Part shown: piece after piece, positions 1 through 9,429 of the stretch
How the letters are laid out: each line of letters starts with the position of its first letter
How positions within the stretch are numbered: position 1 is the stretch's first letter
From: Pseudomonadales bacterium
GTDB lineage: Bacteria; Pseudomonadota; Gammaproteobacteria; Pseudomonadales; Azotimanducaceae
Direction: 5' to 3'
Length of the DNA: 64,000 nucleotides
Assembly: GCA_012103505.1 (NCBI GenBank)
Contig: WLWP01000001.1
Coordinates: 3,596,001-3,660,000, forward strand
Position numbers and translations under genes: made by a program
Notes under the pieces: model-generated
Database searches by the model: none
What the model saw: only the letters and a program-made list of their open reading frames with translations
What the model was told of the DNA's origin: nothing

Positions 1-25
1 TTTGAACTAGAGTTATCAACATTGA

Positions 26-56
26 TGTAGAAAAGAACATATGCTACTTTTCTACA
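26..56. promoter_or_regulatory. Perfect inverted repeat upstream of the copper-monooxygenase-like gene
   Basis: Two perfect 10-base arms (TGTAGAAAAG at 26-35 and CTTTTCTACA at 47-56) flank an 11-base spacer, so the arm centres lie 21 bases apart, about two helical turns. No T-run follows, so it does not look like a terminator. It ends 57 bases before the chosen start at 114. A dimeric repressor or activator site is an inference; no regulator gene is visible beside it. Confidence 0.45.
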
Positions 57-113
57 CACTCCAAGTTTGCTAACTTGAACAAACGTGCCTCTATCGTATT
101 GGGAGATCTGTAT

Positions 114-1937
114 ATGATTCGTTCTCGAATTATCACACTAAGTGCATTGTTGGTCGGTCTGGTCGGAATGAATTCCGCATGGGCAATTAGTGTCGGCGAT
201 CGCGTCGATAACTTTCGCCTTCTAGACCACACTGGTGCCTCACACGAGCTGTATTATCACAGCAATGCCAAAGCAGTCGCTTTTCTTGTGCAAGGAAATG
301 GCTGTCCAATCGTGCGCAACGCAATGCCTCGCTTCAAAGAACTGCGCGACCAATACGCAGCACAGGGCGTTGAGTTTTTTATGCTCAACACTAACCTGCA
401 AGACAATCGCGAGAACATCCAAAAAGAAGTTGAGAAGTTCTGCTACGACATCCCAATCCTAAAAGACGAAACCCAAATTGTCGGAGAAGCCCTGAGTCTC
501 GTTCGGACTGGCGAAGTCTTCGTGGTTGATCCGAAGACTTGGAAGGTTTCCTACCAAGGTGCAATTGACGATCGACTAACCTATGAAAACCAAAAGAAAG
601 AAGCACAGAACCACTTCTTAGCAGACGCGCTCGACAACATGGTGGCCGGAGAGGCTGTTGAAGTTGCGAGCACCAACGGCATTGGCTGCTTGATCAACTT
701 CCCTGAGCAGCAAGCCATGGCAAAAGCCAAGCACGCAGAAATTAGCTACAGCCAAGACATCGCACCGATCCTTCTTGAGAATTGCGTTGCCTGTCACCGC
801 GAAGGTGGTCTAGGTCCTTGGGCCATGACCGACTACAACATGGTTCGAGGCTTTTCACAGATGATCCGTGAAGTTGTTCGCACCAAGCGCATGCCGCCTT
901 GGCACGCAGACCCAGCGGTTGGGCACTGGTCAAACGACCGCAGCCTTTCCAACGAAGAAGTTAAGACGCTTGTCCATTGGATCGAAGCTGGCGCGCCTAG
1001 GGGTGAAGGCGAAGACTTCCTAGCAACCAACGATGTGAAATACTTCGACTGGGATGCAGAAGACACAATGGGACCACCCGACTTTGTCATCGATATCCCG
1101 GGTACGGAAATCCCTGCCGCAGGCGTTGTTGACTACCAGTACCACTTTGTTGAAAACACAATCGGTAAGGACGTCTGGATAAGGGCCGCCGAGATCATGC
1201 CGGGCGACCGTGAGGTCCTCCACCACGTGATCACCACATTCGGTTACGACATTACCGAAGGTAAGCACAAAGGCAGATTCAACCGTATCGGCGGCCTACG
1301 CGGTTACGCGCCAGGTCTAAACAATGATGGCTTCCCAGCAGATACGGGTGTCATGCTCCCCGCTGACGCCAAGATCGAATTTCAAGTGCACTACACCCCT
1401 GTCGGACGCGCGACGGTTGACGAATCTAAAATGGGTGTTTGGGTCTACGACGAGCCACCGACTCACAAAATGGTGTCCATGTTCGTTGCCAACCCAAAGA
1501 TCAAAATTCCAGCTGGTGCAAACAACCACAGGGAAACTGTTGATCAAGTCATTCCGAAGGACGCGTGGCTATATAGCTTGATGCCGCACGCTCACTTCAG
1601 AGGCAAAGCGGCCGAGTTCAGAGCCGTTTATCCTGATGGATCAACTGAGTTACTGCTCTCTGTGCCTAACTATGACTTTAATTGGCAAACCACTTATGAA
1701 TTTGACACGCCCAAATTCATCCCAGCTGGCACAAAGCTTGTGCAAGCTAACTGGTGGGATAACTCGAGCCAGAATCCAGCCAACCCAGATGCGTCGATTG
1801 ACGTGACCTGGGGTGAGCAGTCATGGGAAGAAATGCTCTTCGGTGCTTTCACGATGCGTTTCCTAACTGAAGAAGAATCGGCTGAGCAAAAAACTGCTCA
1901 AGCTTCTGAAGCAGGTTCGGCTTCTAACGCAAGATAA
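114..1937 (+). CDS. Secreted redoxin / cytochrome c / copper type II monooxygenase-like fusion protein
   Basis: A 607-residue exported protein. The ATG at 114 is chosen over the TTG at 75 because GGGAG lies about 8 bases upstream and the protein then begins with a typical signal peptide ending near SAWA (residues 1-24). Residues 25-175 resemble a peroxiredoxin-like redoxin domain, but the active site reads GCPIVR, with one cysteine rather than CxxC. CVACH at 224-228 is a c-type heme site, followed by RMPPWHADP. Residues 320-585 resemble the two copper domains of ascorbate-dependent (PHM/DBM-type) monooxygenases: HH at 370-371, QVHYTP around 426, MPHAHFRG at 490-497 and a late GAFTMRF methionine (581). 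Periplasmic electron transfer from heme to copper is plausible. The substrate is unknown. A strong terminator follows immediately, so it is probably monocistronic. Confidence 0.8.
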   Translation: MIRSRIITLSALLVGLVGMNSAWAISVGDRVDNFRLLDHTGASHELYYHSNAKAVAFLVQGNGCPIVRNAMPRFKELRDQYAAQGVEFFMLNTNLQDNRENIQKEVEKFCYDIPILKDETQIVGEALSLVRTGEVFVVDPKTWKVSYQGAIDDRLTYENQKKEAQNHFLADALDNMVAGEAVEVASTNGIGCLINFPEQQAMAKAKHAEISYSQDIAPILLENCVACHREGGLGPWAMTDYNMVRGFSQMIREVVRTKRMPPWHADPAVGHWSNDRSLSNEEVKTLVHWIEAGAPRGEGEDFLATNDVKYFDWDAEDTMGPPDFVIDIPGTEIPAAGVVDYQYHFVENTIGKDVWIRAAEIMPGDREVLHHVITTFGYDITEGKHKGRFNRIGGLRGYAPGLNNDGFPADTGVMLPADAKIEFQVHYTPVGRATVDESKMGVWVYDEPPTHKMVSMFVANPKIKIPAGANNHRETVDQVIPKDAWLYSLMPHAHFRGKAAEFRAVYPDGSTELLLSVPNYDFNWQTTYEFDTPKFIPAGTKLVQANWWDNSSQNPANPDASIDVTWGEQSWEEMLFGAFTMRFLTEEESAEQKTAQASEAGSASNAR

Positions 1938-1968
1938 GTCCTCCGTCTAACTTTCGGTTAAAAAGAAG

Positions 1969-2000
1969 CGCCGATCGAGAAATCGATCGGCGTTTTTTTT
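1969..2000 (+). terminator. Strong intrinsic terminator
   Basis: A perfect 10-bp stem (CGCCGATCGA / TCGATCGGCG) is closed by a GAAA tetraloop (1979-1982) and followed by eight T residues (1993-2000). It lies 32 bases after the stop of the redoxin/copper protein and separates it from the next gene. Confidence 0.95.
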
Positions 2001-2033
2001 GGTCATCTGCTTTTCTTTCGCCATACTACAGTC

Positions 2034-3209
2034 ATGTCAAACGAACCCGACTTAACCCAGGGCCTGCATGGTAAGGCCGAGAGCCTCTTGCCCATGCTCA
2101 GGGAGCGAAGCCGTGAGATCGACGCCAATCGATATCTACCGCAAGACATTGCGGAGACCATGGCTAAATTTGGATTCTATCGTCTGGTGACTCCAACAGA
2201 ACTGGGTGGCCTTGGCGCAACGCCACGGCTCTTGTGTGAAGTGTGCGAGATTCTAGCGACCGCAAATGGGTCTGCGGGATGGTGTGTTTTTATTGGGTCA
2301 ACCAGCCAGTATCTCTTTGGTGCGCTAGGAGAGCCGCAACTCGAAGCGATGCTACACAACCCCAACATCATCACTTCTGGAGTTTTTGCAGACAGTGGAA
2401 CAGCGCAGGCGGAGCTACGCGACGGACAGGCCGGGTTCGTGATCAACGGACATTGGAGGTTTGGGTCGGGATGTCAGAACGCGGAATGGATATCCGGCGG
2501 AGTACATGAGATCGATGCAGGTGGACAGGCCATTATTCGGGATCCGCCTATCGCTCGCGTATTTTTTAAGCCCGAGGAAATCGAGTTTATCGACAACTGG
2601 CATGTGTCCGGGTTACGCGGAACCGGCTCATGTGACTATCGCGTAGAAGACTTCTGGGTGCCTGCGGAGAGAATGTCCACCACGATTGAGTTTACTAAGT
2701 GGCATACGGAGCCTATTTATCAATTTCCTCACTTCGGCCTTCTCTCGATCCCATGCGGGGCGATCGCGCTCGGCATGGCGCAAGCCGCGATCGATGAGCT
2801 CATTGCGCTAGCGCAAGAAAAGACACCGACGGGTAGCCGACGTACCTTGGCGATGCGTGCAACATTGCACCGAGACATAGCCATCCACGATGTGGCGCTG
2901 CGAGCCGCTAGAGAGCTGCTGTATCAAACCATCGACAACGCTTGGCAATCCGCGCAAACACAAAAGGAGGTTCTCGAGGAACGTCGCAAGCTGCGCACTG
3001 CCAACATACATGCCGTGACGACTTCGCTCGATGTGATCGACCGACTTTATACCGTTGCTGGGGGTAGCTCGATCTATGAAACGTCCTGTCTGCAACAACA
3101 TTTCAGAGATGTCCATGTTGTCTCTCAGCACATGATGGTGGCAGAACCTGTTATGGAACTTGCTGGGAGGGTCCTCTTGGGACTCGACCAATCCGCGCCA
3201 GGTCTTTAA
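2034..3209 (+). CDS. Acyl-CoA dehydrogenase-fold flavoprotein (HsaA-like monooxygenase family)
   Basis: A 391-residue protein with the three-part acyl-CoA dehydrogenase fold: a helical N-terminus (about 1-120), a beta-barrel middle (NGSAGWCVFIGS, then VINGHWRFGSG around 135-145), and a helical C-terminus. The pattern (GFYRLVTPTELGGLGA near the start, NGHWRFGSGC and HVSGLRGTGSCDY in the middle) fits the branch containing flavin-dependent hydroxylases such as HsaA and DszC-like oxygenases better than true beta-oxidation dehydrogenases. That assignment is by motif memory. No flavin reductase partner is adjacent. It sits between a strong terminator and the convergent RND pump gene, so it is likely transcribed alone. 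The substrate cannot be told from the sequence. Confidence 0.75.
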   Translation: MSNEPDLTQGLHGKAESLLPMLRERSREIDANRYLPQDIAETMAKFGFYRLVTPTELGGLGATPRLLCEVCEILATANGSAGWCVFIGSTSQYLFGALGEPQLEAMLHNPNIITSGVFADSGTAQAELRDGQAGFVINGHWRFGSGCQNAEWISGGVHEIDAGGQAIIRDPPIARVFFKPEEIEFIDNWHVSGLRGTGSCDYRVEDFWVPAERMSTTIEFTKWHTEPIYQFPHFGLLSIPCGAIALGMAQAAIDELIALAQEKTPTGSRRTLAMRATLHRDIAIHDVALRAARELLYQTIDNAWQSAQTQKEVLEERRKLRTANIHAVTTSLDVIDRLYTVAGGSSIYETSCLQQHFRDVHVVSQHMMVAEPVMELAGRVLLGLDQSAPGL

Positions 3210-3213
3210 ACGA

Positions 3214-6200
3214 CTACGCTCGCGCTGTTGCGCCTTGTGTCTCGTCGTCCTTTGGTACACGGTGAGACCCGATGTCACCCAATATTTTGTACAGACACGG
3301 AACGAGTACTAGGGTGATGACGGTAGCAAACAAAATCCCAAACGCGAGAGAGGTTGCCATTGGCACCACCATCTGCGCCTGCATCGAAGTCTCTGACAAA
3401 ATAGGCAACAACCCAAAGAAGGTAGTCAAAGACGTTAACAAGATCGGTCGAAACCTAGCTCCACCGCCATCAATCGCGGCAGACGTCGCATCCATACCTG
3501 CTTCAACTTTCTTATTAACATGGTCAACAAGTATCAGGGAGTCGTTCACAACCACGCCGGACAACGCAATTATGCCGATCAGAGACAGGCTGGATACTGC
3601 AATACCTAGGACCCAGTGACCGACGACAGCCCCGACGATACCAAACGGAATGACGCTCATAATGATGAGCGGCTGCAGATACGAGCGAAGTGGAATCGCC
3701 ATCAGGACGTAGATACCGAAGAGTGCAGCGATAAAGGCGTACCACGCTTCCTGCATCCCTAAACGTTCTTCCATGGAAGATCCATCTAGATCCACCGATA
3801 CACCCGGATAACTCTGCAATAACTGGGGAATATAATTCGCTAAGAGGTCGTCGGCGATGCGTGCGGGCTCAACGACGGCGAGGTCGGCATTTGCTGAGAC
3901 CGTCACTGTTCGGTTCCCATCTAGACGGCGTATGGCACTAAAGCCGGGCTGCATTTCAAATTCAGCGACGGCACTGAACGGCAACTCGCGCCCATCCGGC
4001 AAACGAATCCACATGCTTTCCAGATTTCCGACACTACCTCGCTCGCTCTTTGGAAAACGAACCATAACTCGGAGATCAGAATCGCCACGTTGCACACGTT
4101 GCGCTTCAGCACCGTAGAAGGATTCGCGAACCTGTCGACCTAAGTCTGAGAGGGTGATTCCCAACGCTTCCGCTTCGGGTTTGATTCGCAGTTTAATTTC
4201 TTCTGGTCCGGAGTTGGCCGACATCTCAACTTCGTAAAGACCATCAACACCACGCAAATACGCTTGCAGCTCAGTCGCCGCTGCCTCTGTTAGATCGTAA
4301 TTCTTGCCTTGCAGTTTCAACGCAATTGGGGGGCCGCCACCCATATGCTCACTTGATGAGAAACGTAGCTCTTTTGTGCCAGCGACTTCGCCGACCTTCT
4401 CGCGCCATCTGTTTTCAACATCTTTCGGCGTAACAGGCCTGTCCTCTTTCACGAGTTCCACTTGGAAGCGACCCATCGTGCCATTACGCACATAGGCAAA
4501 GACATGTTCGATGATATCGTGATCAATACCCAACTCTGTCTTCAGATCGGCGTTCACTTCTCGAAGTGCTTCATCCATTCGCGTGATAATGCCCACCGCC
4601 ATGCTCTCTGGAACACCCTCTTGTAGCTCCAAACTACCGCTTACATAGTCGTTTTCCATCTCTGGAAAAAATACCAATCGGACCATGCCGCCACCGACAA
4701 GTCCCGTCGACACGATGATCATCGCCAGAAACAGTGCGACCGTGGCATAACGAAATTCAATCGCCCGGGTGAGAAGCGGCTTATAGATCTCGCTGATAAA
4801 GCGCTTAAGCTGCCTATCGACCCAATCCGTAACCCCCTTTTTCTTGCCATGCGACGAACTCATCATCGCGAGGTGAGATGGCAATATGAGCTTACTTTCT
4901 ACGAGTGAAAACAACAGGCAAAAGATAACGACCCAACCCATCGCCGCATTGATGTTTTGCGTAGGACCCGTGACAAAAAGCTGCGGCGCAAAAGCCATGA
5001 TTGTGGTCAACACACCAAAGGTCGCGGGCACTGCAACGCGCTGAGCACCGGCAACGATGTTCGGCAGCGTATAACCCTTCTCTTCTGTCTCTGTGTAGGC
5101 TGCTTCGGCGATGATAATCGCGTCATCCACTACAATGCCCAACACCACGATAAAGGCGAAGAGCGACATGATGTTGATCGTCACCCCGACCAGCGGAAGC
5201 ATCATCATGGCACCCAGGAAAGCCACAGGGAGACCAACTATTACCCACGCTGCCAGTTTGATGTGCAGGAACAAACCGAGAATGACAAAAACAAGGATCG
5301 CACCCATCACCATGTTGTCGAGCAACATGTCCATGCGACCTTCCAGGTAGTAAGTGGAATCCGCCCAGACCGTTAACTGGACTTCCTTCGGCAACGATTG
5401 GTTGCGCTGGTCCACATACGCTCGAACTGCCCGACTGATCTCAATTTCACTTTCATTTTCGGTGGACGAAACGTTGATACCTAAACTGGGACGACCATCG
5501 AAGAAGGCATAACTCTCAACTTCAGAGAAGCCGTCCGTGATGGTCGCGATATCGCCCAAACGCACTCGTGTACCGTCTGGGTTCGTGAGCAGCACGATGC
5601 GTTCAAACTCATCGCCTCGATAAGCTTGTCCTAGCGCACGTAGCCGAATATCCCCCGAGTCCGTTCTAATCGAGCCACCAGGGAGGTCCACTGACCACTG
5701 ACGAATAACCGCTGCTACCTCAGAGAAGGTCAGTCCATATTCCCGCAGAGTGAGCTCTGGTATCTCCACTGCGATTTCGTACGGCCGCGAACCCCATAGC
5801 TCGACGGTGGAGACTTCCGGCAACGCGGCGATCTCTTCCCGTATGTCTTCTGCCAGCGACTTCATTGTCGCCTCATCAAGATCACCGGCAAGTTGCACGT
5901 TGAGCGCACCTTTGCGGAACTCTTGCTTGGAGATGATCGGTCGCTCTGCATCGAGAGGAAAGGTGTTGACGCCATCGACCGACAACTTCACTTCATCCGT
6001 GACGTCGCCTATTTCGAAACCATTCCTCACTTCGATAATGACTTGGCCATTACCTTCATAAGCGACACCGCGGTACTCTCGAATCCCTTCGATATCTTTA
6101 ATCGCCTCTTCTATTTTGACGACGATACCTTCTTCGATTTCTTCAGGCCCCGCGCCCGGGTACGGGACAGCAACCGTGATCATGTCAAAGTTAAAAGGTG

Positions 6201-6333
6201 GAAAGCTCTCCTTTTTGAGCGTGAAAACCGCGTACAGTCCGCCCATAACAACAAATATTGCGAGCAGGTTGGCTGCCACGTGGTTCGAGGCAAACCATCC
6301 GATTAAGCCAGGCGCGTCTTGTTTCATAGACAT
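3214..6333 (-). CDS. RND-family efflux pump inner-membrane permease
   Basis: A 1039-residue protein, the usual size for hydrophobe/amphiphile RND permeases. An N-terminal membrane helix (WFASNHVAANLLAIFVVMGG) is followed by a first large periplasmic loop, six membrane segments, a second loop and a second membrane bundle, in the internally duplicated RND pattern. The fourth-helix proton-relay acidic pair is visible as GIVVDDAIII. The gene begins 9 bases after the adaptor stop, so pump and adaptor are co-translated. No TolC-like outer-membrane channel is encoded nearby, so the complex presumably uses one made elsewhere. The start could equally be the ATG two codons in (6327). The sequence is closer to the environmental export RND group than to AcrB itself, so the substrate is not predictable. 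Confidence 0.93.
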   Translation of the reverse strand: MSMKQDAPGLIGWFASNHVAANLLAIFVVMGGLYAVFTLKKESFPPFNFDMITVAVPYPGAGPEEIEEGIVVKIEEAIKDIEGIREYRGVAYEGNGQVIIEVRNGFEIGDVTDEVKLSVDGVNTFPLDAERPIISKQEFRKGALNVQLAGDLDEATMKSLAEDIREEIAALPEVSTVELWGSRPYEIAVEIPELTLREYGLTFSEVAAVIRQWSVDLPGGSIRTDSGDIRLRALGQAYRGDEFERIVLLTNPDGTRVRLGDIATITDGFSEVESYAFFDGRPSLGINVSSTENESEIEISRAVRAYVDQRNQSLPKEVQLTVWADSTYYLEGRMDMLLDNMVMGAILVFVILGLFLHIKLAAWVIVGLPVAFLGAMMMLPLVGVTINIMSLFAFIVVLGIVVDDAIIIAEAAYTETEEKGYTLPNIVAGAQRVAVPATFGVLTTIMAFAPQLFVTGPTQNINAAMGWVVIFCLLFSLVESKLILPSHLAMMSSSHGKKKGVTDWVDRQLKRFISEIYKPLLTRAIEFRYATVALFLAMIIVSTGLVGGGMVRLVFFPEMENDYVSGSLELQEGVPESMAVGIITRMDEALREVNADLKTELGIDHDIIEHVFAYVRNGTMGRFQVELVKEDRPVTPKDVENRWREKVGEVAGTKELRFSSSEHMGGGPPIALKLQGKNYDLTEAAATELQAYLRGVDGLYEVEMSANSGPEEIKLRIKPEAEALGITLSDLGRQVRESFYGAEAQRVQRGDSDLRVMVRFPKSERGSVGNLESMWIRLPDGRELPFSAVAEFEMQPGFSAIRRLDGNRTVTVSANADLAVVEPARIADDLLANYIPQLLQSYPGVSVDLDGSSMEERLGMQEAWYAFIAALFGIYVLMAIPLRSYLQPLIIMSVIPFGIVGAVVGHWVLGIAVSSLSLIGIIALSGVVVNDSLILVDHVNKKVEAGMDATSAAIDGGGARFRPILLTSLTTFFGLLPILSETSMQAQMVVPMATSLAFGILFATVITLVLVPCLYKILGDIGSHRVPKDDETQGATARA

Positions 6334-6342
6334 CTTAAGGCC

Positions 6343-7509
6343 TTAGCTACTCGAGCTCGCGACGCGTATTTGCATACCAGGCAACGGCTGGTCTATGGGC
6401 GTGAGGCAATATCGTTCGCCGATTTCGACGCCTTCCGATATGTAAACAAAATCCTCATCGCGACGGACAACGTTCACATCACGCGGATAGATTTTCATTG
6501 CTTCATCAACGATCCAAAGCGTCGAGCCTCTTTGCATGGCATGGCGGGGCACCATCACGAGATTCCCTGCGGCTCGGCCCTGTATTTCTGCCGACACAAA
6601 AGTGCCCATTAGCAGTGGCATGCGCCCACTCTCGGAGAGGTCGTACGGATCTTCAATCTGTGCGACCAAATAGAGTACCCGGCTAGTTGGGTCAAACACG
6701 CCCTCTGAGCGGTCAATTACACCCACCCATTCAAACTCCCCTCCACCTAGTTTCGCTTTGAGGCTAACGTTCAAATCTTCATTGGCTCTCAGCTTGGCGA
6801 TGTCCAGATATCTAAGGTCTTGCTGCGTGACCGGAAGTCGAACCTCAGCAACGTCAACCGCAAACGTTACCGCAAGCTGCCCACCGACATTTACATATTG
6901 ACCTACGTCCGCAATTTTTTGTCGCAACAAGCCATCGTACGGTGCTCGAATGACCGTACGCTCTAGATCTCCTTCAGCTTTTTCTAGATCAGCCTGAGCT
7001 GATTGCACCATCGCTATAGCTTCACGCAGTTGCGGCTTTCGTAGTGCTAAATCTGTACCCGCGCCTCTAGTTGGACTTACGGAACGCAGCCGTTCCCAAT
7101 CAGACTTAGCGTAGGCTGCTAGCCCACGCTCGGTTTCGAGTTGAGTTGCTGCGCGCGCCACATCAGCTTTAGCACGTTTGACAGCACTCGCGTAATTACG
7201 CGGATCGATACGAACCAGTAAATCACCCTTGCGAAAAAAGCCGCCACTGACGAAATTGGGCGACACCTCAACAATCTGTCCCGCTGCTTCTGCAATGAGG
7301 GTGGTCTCTGTTCTTGGTGCGATCGAACCCTGCGACCGAACAATATGTGTGACCGGTTTGCGTCCAATCTCAGCAACTTCAACGAGCAAGGTCGGTGGCG
7401 GTGGTGGTACAAACTTTGCCTCAGGACGCGAAGCAAACATCCCCATCGCGACAAGCGCGGCGATGCCGAGAAAGACAAAAGGTAACGAAATTTTCAGAAA
7501 CTGCTTCAT
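6343..7509 (-). CDS. RND efflux periplasmic adaptor (membrane fusion protein)
   Basis: A 388-residue adaptor. An N-terminal hydrophobic anchor (residues 7-26) has no lipobox cysteine, so it is a membrane-anchored rather than a lipoprotein-type adaptor. A proline stretch PPPPP follows, then a biotinyl-lipoyl-like half (SIAPRTETTLIAEAAGQIV), a helical hairpin (about 100-175), the second half-motif RTVIRAPYDGLL, and beta-barrel and membrane-proximal domains. It lies directly upstream of the permease gene on the same strand and 28 bases downstream of the dioxygenase-like gene, so it may belong to a four-gene transcript starting at 9429. It bridges the inner-membrane pump and an outer-membrane channel. 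Confidence 0.92.
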   Translation of the reverse strand: MKQFLKISLPFVFLGIAALVAMGMFASRPEAKFVPPPPPTLLVEVAEIGRKPVTHIVRSQGSIAPRTETTLIAEAAGQIVEVSPNFVSGGFFRKGDLLVRIDPRNYASAVKRAKADVARAATQLETERGLAAYAKSDWERLRSVSPTRGAGTDLALRKPQLREAIAMVQSAQADLEKAEGDLERTVIRAPYDGLLRQKIADVGQYVNVGGQLAVTFAVDVAEVRLPVTQQDLRYLDIAKLRANEDLNVSLKAKLGGGEFEWVGVIDRSEGVFDPTSRVLYLVAQIEDPYDLSESGRMPLLMGTFVSAEIQGRAAGNLVMVPRHAMQRGSTLWIVDEAMKIYPRDVNVVRRDEDFVYISEGVEIGERYCLTPIDQPLPGMQIRVASSSS

Positions 7510-7537
7510 TTAAATTTTCTACTACGGATCCTGAATT

Positions 7538-8437
7538 CTAGCTCTGTTCCGATGATCCGCGAGCCTCCCGACGGAGCGCGTTGCGCCGCTCGAGATAGGG
7601 ATCTTGCGCATCTCCAGTGCCATATCTACGGATCATTTCTTCCCGGGGATCAAGCGCAAAAATGTGTCCCGCACCTTGGCAGATTTTGAGTCCTAGAATG
7701 TCCTGTAGTTCCGTGGGAAAGCTCATTAACCGTTCTTGCCGCACGCCCAGCATCAAATTCTCCTGCTGCCGCATGCGCCCGTTACAGTAGTTGATCGTCA
7801 GCGCGTAACGCGTGTCATTGCTCTGGTTAGCACCCGCGCCGTGATAGGTCGTGCCCAGCACAAAAGCAATACTACCCGCGGGCATCTTAAGGCCTATTGT
7901 GTCGAAGCTTTCCGGCGGTTGGGTGGCCTCCGGATCAGTTTCGGCGAGATTGCTTCCTGGAACGATGCGAGTGGCGCCATTTTCTTCCGTGAAATCATCC
8001 AATGCCCACATGGTGTTACACACCAAGTTCGGGTGGGGACGAGGCAACATGTAGACCATGTCATCGCAGTGAATACCTTGTGCCTCTTCGCCCGGACCAA
8101 TAACGGCCGTGCCCATCGTTGATAACAGAAAGCCATCACCAAGCACTTGTGATAACACGGCTAACACCCACGGATGGATCCCCACCTGTTGCCATATATC
8201 GCCGTCGTTTAATAGGTCAAACCATCTTCTGGTATGGAAGCCAGTAAAAGGTGCAGGTGGAATATCGCCACCGGGCCGTACCTCTTCCAAAAGCTCGAGT
8301 TCTGCCTGGAGCGCCGACAAGAAGTCTGCGTCAATAGCATTTTCCATGATGGAAAAGCCTTGCTTGGCAATGTTCTCTTGGTGCTGGCCAATCTCATCAG
8401 CAGATAGTTCTGGCAAAGCTTGATAGTAATTTGGCAT
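7538..8437 (-). CDS. Phytanoyl-CoA dioxygenase (PhyH) family Fe(II)/2-oxoglutarate oxygenase
   Basis: A 299-residue protein with the non-heme iron triad of the family: H123-x-D125 in GIHCDDMVY, distal H199 in TTYHGAGAN, and R210 positioned to bind 2-oxoglutarate. The fold should be a double-stranded beta-helix acting in the cytoplasm. Its start codon overlaps the stop of the upstream Gfo/Idh gene by one base (TGATG), a translational-coupling arrangement. This suggests the two act on the same small molecule, for example one oxidising a hydroxyl made by the other; that is inference only. PhyH homologues act on many substrates, so none is proposed. Confidence 0.85.
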   Translation of the reverse strand: MPNYYQALPELSADEIGQHQENIAKQGFSIMENAIDADFLSALQAELELLEEVRPGGDIPPAPFTGFHTRRWFDLLNDGDIWQQVGIHPWVLAVLSQVLGDGFLLSTMGTAVIGPGEEAQGIHCDDMVYMLPRPHPNLVCNTMWALDDFTEENGATRIVPGSNLAETDPEATQPPESFDTIGLKMPAGSIAFVLGTTYHGAGANQSNDTRYALTINYCNGRMRQQENLMLGVRQERLMSFPTELQDILGLKICQGAGHIFALDPREEMIRRYGTGDAQDPYLERRNALRREARGSSEQS

Positions 8438-9429
8438 CAGTGCGCTAGCCCTCTCACCGGTAGTCCTGCCGCCTCATAAGCACGATCTATGACTGCCATT
8501 TGACGATAGCCGTCCCACGCATCAGTGAACAGTGCCTCACCCTGATGAACGGCTGCTAGAAAGGCATCAAGCTGATACCCATAGGTCGCGCGCCGATCGA
8601 AGGTTTCGACCCGGTCTCTCGATGAGCCAGTAACCTCAATTGAGTTGCCGTTTTGGGGCACCAAAGGATTGTTGACTCGCATTGTCCCATTGGTGCCGAC
8701 TACTTCGAGCCAAGCTTCGAACTTAACACCTTCTCGCATATCACCAGAGGTTGTCGCGACAACGCCGTTTGCAAAATGCTGTTCTGTTTTCAACATAACG
8801 TCGACTTTAGGTGGACCCTCTTCGGCTTGAGCTGAGATGGCCTCCGGTTCCAAACCTGTAATATGGCGAACCCAAGATATCGGATAACATCCAATGTCCA
8901 TCGTTACCCCGCCACCTAGTTCATATTTCATTCGGATGCTGTCGGGGTCTGTCACCGGAATGTGAAAAACACCGGCAATGCGGGTAATTTCCCCAAGCTC
9001 GCCAGAGTCGTAGATCTCCTTGGCGCGGATGAAGATTGGGTGGTACCGGTAATGGAACGCATCCATCACTACCACGCCCGCTTTGTCTGCGGCTGCAGCC
9101 ATCTCTTTTGCTTCTTCTGCATTTGATGCGAAAGACTTTTCGCACAGCACATGTTTTTGTTCTTTGATTGCGGCCAAAGTCCATTCTCGATGTGCGGTGA
9201 TGTGCAGCGCGTTATACACCGCATCGACTTTAGGATGAGTCGCCACGTCTGCATAGCTGTCTAACACTTTTGGGATTCGGTGCCAGCGCGCAAAACCTTC
9301 CGCACGCGACCGATCACGCGCAGCTATTGCGTAAATCGTCGCCGCCGGTTCGTCGATACACGGATAGACAAGCGCACGAGGCGTTATTAACGCCGCGCCC
9401 AAAGCGCCAAAGCGCATGACCGTGGTCAT
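8437..9429 (-). CDS. Gfo/Idh/MocA family NAD(P)-dependent oxidoreductase
   Basis: A 330-residue protein with an N-terminal Rossmann domain (FGALGAALITPRAL, where the usual glycine-rich GxGxxG is relaxed) and the family's catalytic lysine in VLCEKSFASN. The C-terminal alpha/beta domain carries the MDIGCYPISW segment. Family members oxidise or reduce sugar, inositol or related hydroxyl groups, and some act on cyclic dihydrodiols. It is the first gene of a same-strand run with PhyH-like, adaptor and pump genes, and is coupled to PhyH by a one-base overlap. The degenerate nucleotide-binding loop makes the cofactor less certain. Confidence 0.85.
   Translation of the reverse strand: MTTVMRFGALGAALITPRALVYPCIDEPAATIYAIAARDRSRAEGFARWHRIPKVLDSYADVATHPKVDAVYNALHITAHREWTLAAIKEQKHVLCEKSFASNAEEAKEMAAAADKAGVVVMDAFHYRYHPIFIRAKEIYDSGELGEITRIAGVFHIPVTDPDSIRMKYELGGGVTMDIGCYPISWVRHITGLEPEAISAQAEEGPPKVDVMLKTEQHFANGVVATTSGDMREGVKFEAWLEVVGTNGTMRVNNPLVPQNGNSIEVTGSSRDRVETFDRRATYGYQLDAFLAAVHQGEALFTDAWDGYRQMAVIDRAYEAAGLPVRGLAH

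Noticed and set aside
2808..3278. A 156-codon minus-strand open frame
   Set aside because: It lies antisense inside the acyl-CoA dehydrogenase-fold gene and has no protein-like features.
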